DNA of 60,480 nt from Verrucomicrobiota bacterium (GTDB lineage Bacteria > Chlamydiota > Chlamydiia > Chlamydiales > Rhabdochlamydiaceae): contig JAFEGJ010000008.1 of the NCBI GenBank assembly GCA_018240015.1, positions 1 to 60,480 on the forward strand, written 5' to 3'. Below the pieces are notes generated by a model that made no database searches, was not told the DNA's origin, and saw only the letters and a program-made list of their open reading frames with translations. This document shows positions 34,955-44,356 of this stretch, one piece after another. How positions within the stretch are numbered: the stretch's first letter is position 1; every line of letters starts with the position of its first letter. Position numbers and translations under genes: made by a program.

Positions 34955-36432
34955 TGCAACTCTCTTATGCTCCTAGTTTTGCTGATCGAAAGTCAGCCGA
35001 CGTTTTGATCCTTCCCTTTTGGCAAGGAGAAAAAAAAGCAACTCCTGCTTGTCCCATGGACTCCTTTGCGGCTGGATTTGAGGCGGCAGTAAAAAGCGGC
35101 GACTTTTTTGGCAAAGAAGGAGAGCTGCTCCCGATCTACAAAAAGTCCAATAAAGAAGAGAGACTTTTGCTTTTGGGACTAGGAGAAAAAGAGGCGTGCG
35201 ATCCCGAGCGTATTCGCCGCAGCATCGCAGCCGCTGTCAAATGGTGCCGCTCTAAAAAAATCCCCACCGTCAGCATCGCTCTTCCTAGGACCGATTTCCC
35301 TGCCGCAGTGCCGGTGACCGAAGGTTTTTTGATGACGAGCTTTGTGTTCGATTCGCTAAGACCTCATACGGTCAAGAAAGATCCACCAGTTGCGATATCG
35401 AGATGCTGTCTCATCGGTATTGGCGAGGAAGTGTTTGATGATTGCAAGCGCGCTGAAGTTATTATAAACGCCGTGAACTTTTCCCGCGGGCTCATCATGG
35501 GCAATGCCGACGATGTGACGCCCGAGCATCTCGCAGATGTCGCCAAGTCACTCGCAAAAGACTATAGCTCAGTCAAAACGACGATCTTGGATAAGAAAAA
35601 AATCGAGCAAGAAAAGATGGGACTGCTTCTCGCAGTAAACCGCGGTTCTGCGCTCGAGCCTAGGTTCATTCTCGTCGAATACCGCGGCAACCCCTCGGGA
35701 GATGATCTCACCGCCCTCGTGGGCAAAGGCATCACGTATGACACGGGAGGCTTAAACATCAAGCCAGGCAGCGGCATGATCACCATGAAAGACGATATGT
35801 CGGGAGGCGCCACTGTTCTTGGAGTCATTAAAGCCGCCGCAGAGCTCAAGCTCAAAGTCAACATCCTCGCCGCTATTCCCTCGACAGAAAATGCGATCGG
35901 TTCGCGCAGCTACAAATTAGGCGATGTATATAAGAGTCATAGTGGCAAGACCGTCGAAATCATCGATACCGATGCCGAAGGCCGTCTCGTGCTGGCCGAT
36001 GCGCTCTCCTATGTGCAAAAACACTATAAACCAAAGCGCATCATCGATTTAGCAACACTCACCGGCGGCATTATCGTCGCACTGGGAGAAGAAGTCGCCG
36101 GACTATTTTCGAACGATGATAAACTCTCCAAGGCACTGGGGGAAGCAGGAAAAGCTACCTATGAGCGCCTCTGGCGCTTTCCTCTCTACACGGAGTACAA
36201 AGAAGTGCTCAAGTCGCCTATCGCTGACATGAAAAACGCAGGAGACCGCAAGGCTTCTTCCATTTCAGGAGCGATTTTCATCCAAGAGTTCGTGGAAAAG
36301 AAAGTTCCTTGGGCCCATCTCGATATCGCAGGTGTTGCGTTTCTCTCTAATCCGCGACACTACCACTCCACGCCGGCTACGGGTTTTGGGGTTAGGCTGC
36401 TCGTTGAGTTTTTAAGCGCGCTTGAGAAATGA
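34954..36432 (+). CDS. pepA: cytosol aminopeptidase (leucyl aminopeptidase)
   Basis: M17 metallopeptidase removing N-terminal residues from peptides; in other bacteria also a DNA-binding recombination cofactor. 492 aa. Metal and catalytic residues are in GKGITYDTGGLNIKPGSGM (~265) and IIDTDAEGRLVLADAL (~340; the family signature usually reads NTDAEGRL, here Asp replaces the first Asn). LATLTGGIIVALG follows. One-base overlap with ssb; ATGA overlap with the next gene. Confidence 0.96.
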   Translation: MQLSYAPSFADRKSADVLILPFWQGEKKATPACPMDSFAAGFEAAVKSGDFFGKEGELLPIYKKSNKEERLLLLGLGEKEACDPERIRRSIAAAVKWCRSKKIPTVSIALPRTDFPAAVPVTEGFLMTSFVFDSLRPHTVKKDPPVAISRCCLIGIGEEVFDDCKRAEVIINAVNFSRGLIMGNADDVTPEHLADVAKSLAKDYSSVKTTILDKKKIEQEKMGLLLAVNRGSALEPRFILVEYRGNPSGDDLTALVGKGITYDTGGLNIKPGSGMITMKDDMSGGATVLGVIKAAAELKLKVNILAAIPSTENAIGSRSYKLGDVYKSHSGKTVEIIDTDAEGRLVLADALSYVQKHYKPKRIIDLATLTGGIIVALGEEVAGLFSNDDKLSKALGEAGKATYERLWRFPLYTEYKEVLKSPIADMKNAGDRKASSISGAIFIQEFVEKKVPWAHLDIAGVAFLSNPRHYHSTPATGFGVRLLVEFLSALEK

Positions 36433-37274
36433 AGCTTTCTTTTAAAGTCAGCGGAACGGAAGGGGGGATGAAGCTCCTCTATTTCCTGCGTGACCACTGC
36501 GCAGGCAGTACCTCTGTCAAAGCCCTCAAACGGGCCATCGATGGAAAAAAATGCCGCATCAACGGACGCATCGAGACGTTCTCGACACATCCTTTAAATC
36601 CCGGCGACATCGTCGAAATCGATCTCGAAACTCCTGCCAAAAAAACAACTCTACGTATTTTGTTTGAAGATGACGAGCTCTGCATCTGTGAAAAACCCTC
36701 TGGTGTCACCTGCACCCCCGAGAACTTCTCCGCGCTTCTCGTGCACCGTCTTGACAAGGAGACATCCGGTGTTCTCATTTTGGCCAAAACAGAAAGCATG
36801 CGCCAAAAAATGACCGCTCTATTTGCAGATAAAGCTCTCTATAAAGCTTATGTCGCGATCGTCGACGGACGCCTCACCAAAGAGAAAGGAACTATCACTA
36901 CGCGCCTTGCCAAAAAGCATACCTACCAAGGCCAAACGATCTACGGCTCGGCTGCTAAAGGTCAGCTTGCTACGACGAACTGGGAGGTTCTGAAGGCAGG
37001 AAAAAAAGCATCGCTTCTCCTCTGCGAGCCCCAGACCGGTCGCACCCACCAAATCCGTGTGCATTTAAAAGAAATGGGCCATCCCATTTTAGGCGATACA
37101 CAGTATGCGAAGAAGTTTACCTGCCCCTTCGAGGCCTCACGTGTTTTGCTCCATGCTTACCGCGTGAGGTTCCAGCATCCGACGACAGGAGAGGAAGTTG
37201 ATGTCTCTAACGCGCCGCCGGAAGATTTTCTCTTGGCTTTAGAAGAGCTGGACATTCTATTTGAAAATTTCTGA
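36429..37274 (+). CDS. RluA-family RNA pseudouridine synthase
   Basis: Converts specific uridines in rRNA or tRNA to pseudouridine. 281 aa. An N-terminal S4-like RNA-binding segment (~15-60, KALKRAIDGKKCRINGRIET) precedes the catalytic domain with HRLDKETSGVLILAKT (Asp at ~107). RTHQIRVHLKEMGHPILGD near 210 is the second family motif. The exact target cannot be told from sequence. Coupled to pepA by a 4-nt overlap; converges with the gene at 37257 with an 18-nt overlap. Confidence 0.93.
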   Translation: MKLSFKVSGTEGGMKLLYFLRDHCAGSTSVKALKRAIDGKKCRINGRIETFSTHPLNPGDIVEIDLETPAKKTTLRILFEDDELCICEKPSGVTCTPENFSALLVHRLDKETSGVLILAKTESMRQKMTALFADKALYKAYVAIVDGRLTKEKGTITTRLAKKHTYQGQTIYGSAAKGQLATTNWEVLKAGKKASLLLCEPQTGRTHQIRVHLKEMGHPILGDTQYAKKFTCPFEASRVLLHAYRVRFQHPTTGEEVDVSNAPPEDFLLALEELDILFENF

Positions 37275-37661
37275 AAGAGTGTCAATTATAATTAAATCGT
37301 GCGTTCCGCCAATCCCCAGAATTTCTTCAGGAAGATCGTGATAGGCGATGCATAAATAACCCCCACCTACTTTTGCTACTCCCAACCCAAGCCCTTTGAG
37401 AGTAAGAGCCGCGATAGAGTTAATAATTTGGGCCGAGCCTGTATAGGCGATCCACCCTCCGGCTCCTAAAAGAACAGAAGGAGCAAAAGTCACAGCTCCT
37501 AGCGCAGTAAACATTTTGAATTCACGAGTCTTGAAGGCTGCCCACAGACCCCCTCCCGCCACTACGGTTCTCAAAGTAAATTTAATGGCCCTTGCGCGAG
37601 AAAACCCTTCGAAAAAGACGGGTTTGGGTCTAATGTTCAATGGGTCAAAAAAAGTTCTCAT
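37257..37661 (-). CDS. small hydrophobic protein, 'YHDLPEE' family
   Basis: 134 residues. It starts MRTFFDPLNIRPKPVFF. Hydrophobic stretches lie at ~45-75 and ~85-105. GGGYLCIAYHDLPEEILGIG near the C-terminus, together with the N-terminal DPLNIR, matches the protein at 43765-44208 (DPFNIR, GYLAVIYHDLPEERRING). The two clearly form a family. The conserved motif is not one I can assign. No ribosome-binding site stands out. Confidence 0.7.
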   Translation of the reverse strand: MRTFFDPLNIRPKPVFFEGFSRARAIKFTLRTVVAGGGLWAAFKTREFKMFTALGAVTFAPSVLLGAGGWIAYTGSAQIINSIAALTLKGLGLGVAKVGGGYLCIAYHDLPEEILGIGGTHDLIIIDTLSEIFK

Positions 37662-37751
37662 ACGCAGGGATTCTAAAGATCAGAGGCTTAAGGCACAAGC
37701 CAAACTATTATATGTTAGGAAACAACAACAGTTTTTGAGATAATTTCCCCT

Positions 37752-38762
37752 ATGCGGATTTTGATCATTAAAAGCTCGGCACTCGGCGACATCCTTCAGT
37801 CCTTTCCCGCTCTTGCACACCTTCGCACCATCTATCCAGATGCTGAAATCGATTGGGTCGCTGAAAGTACTTATACAGATTTATTGAAGGCCCACCCTGA
37901 GGTCGCTGAAGTCATCGCCATCTCAACCCGTAAATGGCGAAAAAATATTTTTCGCTTCTCGACCTGGAGAGAAATACTACAGGTCCGCAGAAGGCTTAAG
38001 GCCCAATCGTATGACAAGGTCTACGATCTTCAAGGCAACATCAAGTCGGCTTTTTTTACCTGGTGGGCCAGGAGTAAAGAAAAGATCGGCTTTGATTATA
38101 AAAGCGTCCCTGAAAAACCAAACTTGCTTGCAACACGCAGGCGCGTATCCGTTCCTGCCGATCTTCCGATCCAAGAGCGTTACTTGAGGTTAGTCGGAGC
38201 ACCATCTTACGTCCCCAGCGTTGTCCATTTAAACCTTACGCCAGAAGAAGAGGCAAAGCTCTCCGCACTCATTCCTTTAGTGCGCCCCTGCTATATGGTG
38301 GCCATGAGCTCAAAGTGGCCAAATAAACAGCCTACTGTTGATACGTTGAAGGGGTTGCTGCAAAAATTGCCTGCCCATTTATTGCTCATTTACTCCAGCC
38401 CGCAGGAGAAAATGGTTGCCGACGAGCTACATAAGCTTTTTCCTAAAAGCAGCCGTGTGATCGGGGATCTATCTATTCCTCTATGGCAAGCACTCATGCG
38501 CCATGTTGATCTCGTCCTCGCCGTTGACTCTGCTGCGCTGCATCTCTGTGCACTTACCAAGACACCTTCGTTTAGCCTCTTTGGTCCCACTAATCCCAAG
38601 GTTTATAAACCTTGTGGGGATCAGCACCAATATGTGCAAGGCCCCTGTCCTTACGGCCGCACGTTTGTGCGGCGGTGTCCAGTGCTACGCACATGTCCTA
38701 CCGGAGCGTGCGTGCACAATATCTCCGCTGATCAGATTGTTGCAAAATTAGAAAGCAGATGA
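37752..38762 (+). CDS. GT9-family glycosyltransferase (heptosyltransferase-like)
   Basis: Resembles the ADP-heptose:LPS heptosyltransferases WaaC/WaaF, cytoplasmic enzymes building the LPS inner core. 336 aa. The N-terminus KSSALGDILQSFPALAHLR and ~EIDWVAESTYTDLL are typical. The sugar-nucleotide region is VDLVLAVDSAALHLCALTKTPS then FSLFGPTNPKVYKPCG (~250-290). A Cys-rich end (CPYGRTFVRRCP, then CPTGACVHN) is common in this family. Classical Chlamydia lack heptose in their LPS; environmental relatives may differ. Its 3' end overlaps the NUDIX gene by 31 nt. Confidence 0.85.
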   Translation: MRILIIKSSALGDILQSFPALAHLRTIYPDAEIDWVAESTYTDLLKAHPEVAEVIAISTRKWRKNIFRFSTWREILQVRRRLKAQSYDKVYDLQGNIKSAFFTWWARSKEKIGFDYKSVPEKPNLLATRRRVSVPADLPIQERYLRLVGAPSYVPSVVHLNLTPEEEAKLSALIPLVRPCYMVAMSSKWPNKQPTVDTLKGLLQKLPAHLLLIYSSPQEKMVADELHKLFPKSSRVIGDLSIPLWQALMRHVDLVLAVDSAALHLCALTKTPSFSLFGPTNPKVYKPCGDQHQYVQGPCPYGRTFVRRCPVLRTCPTGACVHNISADQIVAKLESR

Positions 38763-39181
38763 CGAATTGTATTTTTCGTCTCTTCGAAGATCTCTTCTTC
38801 AGAAAAGCCTTCCACTTCTTCGAGCGTTAGCCACTGAGCGGGTGGGACGAGCTCGCCCCCAGAGGGTTTGGCTAAATAGACGAAATCCATATGTTGATGC
38901 GCTGGCGTCTCTTTGTAGGCTGGGATGTTTTCGAGAAGGCAAAGGTAGGGCCTTTCAAAACTCGAGGCGTTCCAATGCTCGAGCCAGAGGTTTTCTTGCG
39001 GAATGATTTCGACTGCAAGACCGGTTTCTTCTAGAACTTCTCGCTTGGCTGCCATGACGGGTGTTTCATCGGCTTCGATATGGCCTCCCGGCGGAAGCCA
39101 TTTGCCCAGCTTTGGATGGGGGAGAAGGAGGACTTTCCCGCTGTCGAGGATGTAGACGCTGGTTGTAAAATGTCGGTGCAT
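38732..39181 (-). CDS. NUDIX hydrolase
   Basis: 149 residues. The NUDIX box is complete: GHIEADETPVMAAKREVLEE followed by TGL (~32-54), which binds Mg2+ and cleaves nucleoside diphosphate-X bonds. WLPPGGHIE precedes it, as in many family members. The substrate cannot be told. The ATG follows the stop of the 1163-residue protein gene with no gap (TAA-ATG), indicating translation by re-initiation. It converges with the GT9 gene. Confidence 0.92.
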   Translation of the reverse strand: MHRHFTTSVYILDSGKVLLLPHPKLGKWLPPGGHIEADETPVMAAKREVLEETGLAVEIIPQENLWLEHWNASSFERPYLCLLENIPAYKETPAHQHMDFVYLAKPSGGELVPPAQWLTLEEVEGFSEEEIFEETKNTIRHLLSNFATI

Positions 39182-42100
39182 TTATTTCACGTGGATATAT
39201 TGTAGCATCATTTGACGGAAAAGCGTCTTCCAAAAGTAATCCTTTGATAAGAGGACAGGGATTTCCTGCGTGATAGGGTTGATTTGGTCACAGATGTAAG
39301 AGCTACCTGCGTCACAGAGTTTTTCGATCAATGGGATTTGGGCCGTCTGAATTTTGGGAAGGCTATTGACCCATTGTTTTAATGAATCAAACTGTTTATT
39401 GATGTTGACTTTTGCTTCTTCAACTTTAGTTGGGTTGTCTTTGGTTAATGTTGTTTGACACTGTTCGAATGATGTGAAATCAATGCTTGTTTTTTTTATT
39501 TTCTCTTCTAGATCTGTTTTGGTTTGTTCAAAACTTTGAATAAACTCTTCTATTTTACCTACTGTAGGATATTTTAAGAGTTCTTCTTGAATTTTTGAAG
39601 GAAGAGTCACAATAGCATCTTTGAACGGGTCTCTTTTTAGCTTTTCCAAATATGAAGGAGGTTGAGAGCTTTGAGGGACTTTATTTTTCGAGTCTATAAG
39701 CGTTCTAATATGGCCTTGGGCTATTTCCCATTCTGAAAATTGAGTTTTAAGTGTGTTTAGGGTTTTTTCTAATGGATCTACTGTGAATTGTGCCATTTTT
39801 TTGACTTCTCCTATCGCACCCTCCACTTCTGCTTTTTTTATACCCAGCTCTTTTTGATATTCTAGGTTATTTCTTCCCGTATCACTTCTGGCGATGGGAG
39901 GAGATGAAGATCTACTTGAACTATTAGTTACTGCAGGATTAGCTGCAGATTGTTGTTCAATAGTCTCTTTCATCCTTGTGAGAGTTGTTTCCAATTCTTG
40001 GAGAGATTTTTGCATAGAAGAGTTGGCATCAAATCCGGTTTGTAGTGAGCTAGAGAACTCTGTAGGACTTTTTAATAATGCGCTCGGATCAAAAAGAGAC
40101 GTTGTCAGGCTTTGATAGTCCACACCGATTTTTTTAACTTCCTTAGCCCATTTTGACCGAGCCGTTAGCTCAAATAAATAAAACGGGACTTTGGATAGCT
40201 GGGTGAGCAAATCTTCTCCAATGCGTTTAAATTCCGTTTTGGAAAAATTCGAGGCATGAACGCTTTTTTCCATATCCAATAATACTTGACCGCGTAGCTT
40301 TGTAAATTCAGTATAACGCGGTAAAATTTGATCGGTCTGATCCTTTTTCATCAAATCCTGAATGTCGGAGATAAACACATTGGTCTGATTTTGTGCATGA
40401 ACAATAAACTGATCAGCCTCTTCTTGCGTGCTTTTAAAGCCTTGGATGATTTGATAAACACCTTGTTGAATCAGCAGTTTGATAACTTCTTCTTGTACGG
40501 CTACGCGATGCTTTTGCAGGGCTCCAGGATCAGAAGTGCTGAGGGGAGAAGGGGCTCTAGGAGCGGGGGGCTGGTTGGCCGTTTTTAAAAAAGTATAAAC
40601 CACTTCTTTTAAGGAATCGGCCGATAAAGAAGAGAAAATCAGTTCTGCTAGGTGTTTTCCAATAGCTTCCTTGATCTTCTTTTTATGGGGTTCAGTTAGC
40701 CAATCTAAAAAGCGCTTCGCTTCAGGAGTCGAACTGGAATTATTATATAAGAAGTCTCCTAATTCTTCAGGTGTCGATTTATCCATCTTGTACAGAGCAG
40801 AAAGGAAGCTTACAACGACTTCTTGTGAATCTTTAATAGCATCTACAGGAAGGGGAGTCGGTTCTGCTGGAGGATTGGTGGGGGTAGGAGCACTTTCCTT
40901 TTTAAGATCGACTTTCAGTGCGTCTAATTTTTCTACGATAAATTTGTTGAGTTCTGCTGCAAAGTTATCGTTGATGATCACATCGAGCATTGTATCTTGA
41001 ATGGTTTGTAAAACTTGTAATTGGCTGGCAGCAAAATAGAGGGTTTTTTTTGTGAAAAAATTCACGACTGCATCAAAGAGTTGGCAAATGATAAATAGGG
41101 GGAAAGTGATGACTTGCAAGATGAAGGCAATAGGCCAATTGAACCAAGATAAATACGAAGTTTCGGAAAAACGCATACGTTGTACGAGATTGTGCAAATG
41201 TTGAGATAGATCCAGACTCGGTGTTAGAGCTTGGACGAGTATAGCGGTAGTTTTTCGATAGATTTCATCGGGTTTTTGACCAGGATCCTTATCGCGTGCT
41301 CCAGGGTTTTTGTTGAAGTCGGGGTCGCTTAAGGTAGAATCCATGAGCTCATCTTTCGTCCCGTTAGACTTTGTACTCTTTGCAACATCCTTAAACACCT
41401 GATTTAAGATATGGAATGTTCGTGTCGCTGGATGCACCAGTTTATCCATCTTCTTGAGTGTGGCTTTTTTTTGTAAATCTACAGTCGGTACCCTCCCAGC
41501 ACTAGGAATAACAGGACTTTCGTCTCCATATTCAATGAAGTTAAGCAACTTTTCTTGAACCGAGGAGCAGAAATGGCGGATGTACAGGCTAAGAACGGGA
41601 ATGAAAAAATAGTAGCAAAATTTCGTCCAAATCCGCTTCGACAAGTCCAATTCATTCATCTTAGCAAACAGAAATTCAACAAACTGAACGCTGTTCATTC
41701 GTGCGGGGTCTTCTTTAAAAGCGATCTTGGCAATTTTTCCTAAAAGGATATCAGCGACGATGCCATTTATCGTACTGTCGATAAACATTTGGGCTTCTTT
41801 GGATATTTCAGATGTTGTAGGAATATCTTTCTTTACAGGTGATGTCTTTGAAGATAGTTCTGTTGGTTTTGACTCAAGAGCTGGTTTATTAGACGATTGT
41901 AAGGGATCTAGGAAATATTTTGTAGCTGTTGCAGCGAGGTCAGGGGCAGGGCTAGGAGTATTAGTTTCGACCAAAGCTAGGAGACCGTTCTGAAAGTGCT
42001 GATAAACTCTACTTCCACCAAGAGTAATATCTTCGAAGAGTTTTGGCACTAAACCGCATTCGGCGCGGTAGTGATCGTTAATAATATCTACGCATTTCGT

Positions 42101-42673
42101 CACACTGTCCTTGTTAGGATTCATTTTGGTGCTTAATGAATTAGCGAGAAGTTGTATCTCCTTGGATTGATCAGGAAGCAAAGTCCTAGAGCGAAGAAAT
42201 TGTCCGGGGCATTTAGCAAAGCGAGTCAATTCGGTACTTAGTTTTTCTAAAAAAACAACTTCTTGGGTTTGAGAGGCCTCAAATGCTTGTTTGTATGTGG
42301 TAATTAATTGATGAAGTTCTTCAAGGCCGGGCAAGGGTTTTAAAAAGGCCGCTTTTTCTGCGCCTTGAATGGCAGCTTCTCCTTGAGCGCCTAAATAGCT
42401 TCGTTGTGAACTAATGATCGCGTTTACTTTTACGGCTATTTTTACACAGTCTTCCGAACCCAAAAAATCCTTGAGAATTTTTTTCTCCGTAGCGGGAACG
42501 AAGAATTCATCAATGCGATCTACAAGAAATAGGGCATCTTGTAGTTTATCACTGATGAGTGTTTCTTGAATTTGCTGCAGGGCTAGGGGGTTAGAACTAG
42601 CAAGACGAGTGATGATGGTATTGGGATCGGTAGTGGTGCTACCCCACAAATATGATTTTATAACGCTAGCCAT
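39182..42673 (-). CDS. very large hypothetical protein with two membrane segments
   Basis: 1163 residues, with AAGGAAG upstream of ATG. The N-terminus is MASVIKSYLWGSTTTDPNTI, without a signal peptide. Two hydrophobic regions are seen, ~352-372 (FCYYFFIPVLSLYIRHFC) and ~512-540 (WPIAFILQVITFPLFIICQL). The remainder is helical and charged, with Pro-rich linkers (PTPTNPPAEPTPLP, QPPAPRAPSPLS). The C-terminal third looks coiled-coil rich (EKIKKTSIDFTSFEQCQTTL). It ends FWKTLFRQMMLQYIHVK. No catalytic motif or family is recognised. Size, lack of signal and accessory setting suggest a secreted host-interaction protein, by inference only. Confidence 0.8.
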   Translation of the reverse strand: MASVIKSYLWGSTTTDPNTIITRLASSNPLALQQIQETLISDKLQDALFLVDRIDEFFVPATEKKILKDFLGSEDCVKIAVKVNAIISSQRSYLGAQGEAAIQGAEKAAFLKPLPGLEELHQLITTYKQAFEASQTQEVVFLEKLSTELTRFAKCPGQFLRSRTLLPDQSKEIQLLANSLSTKMNPNKDSVTKCVDIINDHYRAECGLVPKLFEDITLGGSRVYQHFQNGLLALVETNTPSPAPDLAATATKYFLDPLQSSNKPALESKPTELSSKTSPVKKDIPTTSEISKEAQMFIDSTINGIVADILLGKIAKIAFKEDPARMNSVQFVEFLFAKMNELDLSKRIWTKFCYYFFIPVLSLYIRHFCSSVQEKLLNFIEYGDESPVIPSAGRVPTVDLQKKATLKKMDKLVHPATRTFHILNQVFKDVAKSTKSNGTKDELMDSTLSDPDFNKNPGARDKDPGQKPDEIYRKTTAILVQALTPSLDLSQHLHNLVQRMRFSETSYLSWFNWPIAFILQVITFPLFIICQLFDAVVNFFTKKTLYFAASQLQVLQTIQDTMLDVIINDNFAAELNKFIVEKLDALKVDLKKESAPTPTNPPAEPTPLPVDAIKDSQEVVVSFLSALYKMDKSTPEELGDFLYNNSSSTPEAKRFLDWLTEPHKKKIKEAIGKHLAELIFSSLSADSLKEVVYTFLKTANQPPAPRAPSPLSTSDPGALQKHRVAVQEEVIKLLIQQGVYQIIQGFKSTQEEADQFIVHAQNQTNVFISDIQDLMKKDQTDQILPRYTEFTKLRGQVLLDMEKSVHASNFSKTEFKRIGEDLLTQLSKVPFYLFELTARSKWAKEVKKIGVDYQSLTTSLFDPSALLKSPTEFSSSLQTGFDANSSMQKSLQELETTLTRMKETIEQQSAANPAVTNSSSRSSSPPIARSDTGRNNLEYQKELGIKKAEVEGAIGEVKKMAQFTVDPLEKTLNTLKTQFSEWEIAQGHIRTLIDSKNKVPQSSQPPSYLEKLKRDPFKDAIVTLPSKIQEELLKYPTVGKIEEFIQSFEQTKTDLEEKIKKTSIDFTSFEQCQTTLTKDNPTKVEEAKVNINKQFDSLKQWVNSLPKIQTAQIPLIEKLCDAGSSYICDQINPITQEIPVLLSKDYFWKTLFRQMMLQYIHVK

Positions 42674-42735
42674 CTTTACTTCCTTGTACTCTTTTCTTTC
42701 CTGAAAAATGTTTTAGTGATAATTTAATCTTTTCT

Positions 42736-43704
42736 ATGAAAAAAAAGCTAGTACTTTCAATTTTATCCCTTACACTGCCTCTGATGTCCTCAGAGGAAAA
42801 CCACTATTCTGTCTGGGGTGAATTCCTGACTCTCAGACGGACACAGGGTATCAACCAGAAGCTGATCAATGATAAATCTTCGGGTACACTGACACCTTGC
42901 AATACCTGTGATTTCGATCATTGTAATGTGCGGGATGTCATCCATGATTTTCACTTTGAGCCGGGGTACCGTGTAGGGATGGGGTACTTCACTCCGAATT
43001 GGACGACTGAGCTGACCTATTTTTGGATCCGCGATGCGCATGCTGAGTGCACGAGAAATGGTTTAGGCAAAATCTATTTAAATACCAAGGATACGGATAC
43101 CAATAGTGACTATGTCGCAGCCGATCATGGAGAGGCAGAATATGAAACGGGTCTTCAAAATGCCGAAGCTAACTATTACCGGTATGTGACGCCTCGCAAG
43201 AAGGACTACTTTGCTGTGGCGTGGCTAGCGGGCCTGAGGTACACGTATTTGGCGGAGGGGCTGGAGATTACCTTTGAAAAGAATCAAGATAAGAGCCACT
43301 ACTCGATTGATTCGCACAACTTTTTATATGGCATCCAGACGGGACTTGTTTTCGAATGGAATCCTTGGAAATGGATTTCATGGGATTTGACGACGAAAGT
43401 CGGCGTCGCGGTTAATTTTGCCCGGCAGCATACGCATTGGAGAGACATCAATGATTCTGTAAAGGTGCGAGAACTATCGCATCACAGGCTGCAAGCACCG
43501 TTTCTGGGGGATGGCATCCTCAAGATGACCTTGAGTCCTTTCAAATGGTGGGATGTCTATTTAGGATATGAAGTCTTTTATCTTGCAGGGGTTGCCTGCG
43601 CTCCTGATTTTTTCCAGAAAAACCGTCATAAAGAACCGAAAGAGCGCATAAGAGGATATGCAATCTATTACGGTTGGTTTGGTGGATGTATGTTTAATTT
43701 TTAA
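42736..43704 (+). CDS. outer-membrane beta-barrel protein, major OMP-like
   Basis: 322 residues with a signal peptide (MKKKLVLSILSLTLPLMSSE). The mature part is rich in alternating aromatic strands (GYRVGMGYFTPNWTTELTYF, YFAVAWLAGLRYTYLAEGLE, WKWISWDLTTKVGVAVNFAR) and ends in phenylalanine (GGCMFNF), as outer-membrane barrels do. It resembles the Lpg1974/MOMP-like porins known from Legionella and amoeba-associated chlamydiae. Clustered cysteines near the N-terminus (CNTCDFDHC) could form disulfides, as in chlamydial envelopes. Monocistronic: divergent from the 1163-residue gene. Confidence 0.85.
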   Translation: MKKKLVLSILSLTLPLMSSEENHYSVWGEFLTLRRTQGINQKLINDKSSGTLTPCNTCDFDHCNVRDVIHDFHFEPGYRVGMGYFTPNWTTELTYFWIRDAHAECTRNGLGKIYLNTKDTDTNSDYVAADHGEAEYETGLQNAEANYYRYVTPRKKDYFAVAWLAGLRYTYLAEGLEITFEKNQDKSHYSIDSHNFLYGIQTGLVFEWNPWKWISWDLTTKVGVAVNFARQHTHWRDINDSVKVRELSHHRLQAPFLGDGILKMTLSPFKWWDVYLGYEVFYLAGVACAPDFFQKNRHKEPKERIRGYAIYYGWFGGCMFNF

Positions 43705-43764
43705 TCTTTTTTTATTATAATTACTGTAGTAGAATGTTTTATTTATTAAACGGAGTAAACGACT

Positions 43765-44208
43765 ATGGCAATGATTCCCAAATTCATAACCGATCCTTTC
43801 AATATTCGACAACTTATTATACCTTTAGATGGCCGTCCTTCTGATGGATCAGATCTTTTATCAGCAAAAATAACAAAATTCCTGTTGCGTGGCACATGTG
43901 CAGGAATAGCCAATTATTTTTCTTTTACTTGTAATAGTTCTTTGCCTAATTTTGCCCTAGGAATGACAACGATGATTCCTTCCTGTATTCTGGCGCAAGG
44001 CGTTCATTTGATGGGTACGGCTGTTGTACAGATTGCCTCTTGTGAAAGCGATAGAGTCACTTTAGCATGGGAATGTGGCAAATTAGTCGTAGGATATTTA
44101 GCAGTTATCTATCATGATTTGCCGGAAGAACGCAGGATAAATGGCACCGCTGATTATTGTTTAATTGAATATCCTTCGAATGCACTCGCCGCAAAATGCC
44201 AAAAATAA
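43765..44208 (+). CDS. small hydrophobic protein, 'YHDLPEE' family
   Basis: 147 residues, starting MAMIPKFITDPFNIRQLIIP, with CGGAG upstream. Hydrophobic segments lie at ~45-75 and ~80-100. GYLAVIYHDLPEERRINGTA and DPFNIR match the protein at 37257-37661. AT-rich. It ends four bases before the SRP RNA gene on the other strand and converges with it. Function unknown. Confidence 0.75.
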   Translation: MAMIPKFITDPFNIRQLIIPLDGRPSDGSDLLSAKITKFLLRGTCAGIANYFSFTCNSSLPNFALGMTTMIPSCILAQGVHLMGTAVVQIASCESDRVTLAWECGKLVVGYLAVIYHDLPEERRINGTADYCLIEYPSNALAAKCQK

Positions 44209-44211
44209 AAA

Positions 44212-44312
44212 ACCGGAGATTTGCCCTTAGCATAGAGCTTTGTCCTTAAGGCTGCTACCTTCCGGTCCTGACCTGGTTCGAACCACTCTATTCTATGAGT
44301 TCCCCGGCACCC
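44212..44312 (-). ncRNA. ffs: signal recognition particle RNA (4.5S-type)
   Basis: Read on the minus strand, the highly conserved SRP domain IV is present: ACCAGGTCAGGACCGGAAGG then TAGCAGCC. The ends pair (CCGGGGA with TCTCCGG), closing a ~100-nt hairpin. It binds Ffh to target membrane proteins co-translationally. The 3' end is followed by TTTTTTATTTTT, an intrinsic terminator tail. The ends are approximate by a few bases. Confidence 0.95.
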
Positions 44313-44315
44313 TAT

Positions 44316-44344
44316 ATCATACATTAATGATTGATAGGGAGCAA
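44316..44344 (-). promoter_or_regulatory. promoter of the SRP RNA gene
   Basis: On the minus strand TTGCTC (44344-44339), a 17-nt spacer, and TATGAT (44321-44316) lie just ahead of the RNA 5' end. Confidence 0.6.
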
Positions 44345-44356
44345 GCCTAGCCCAAC

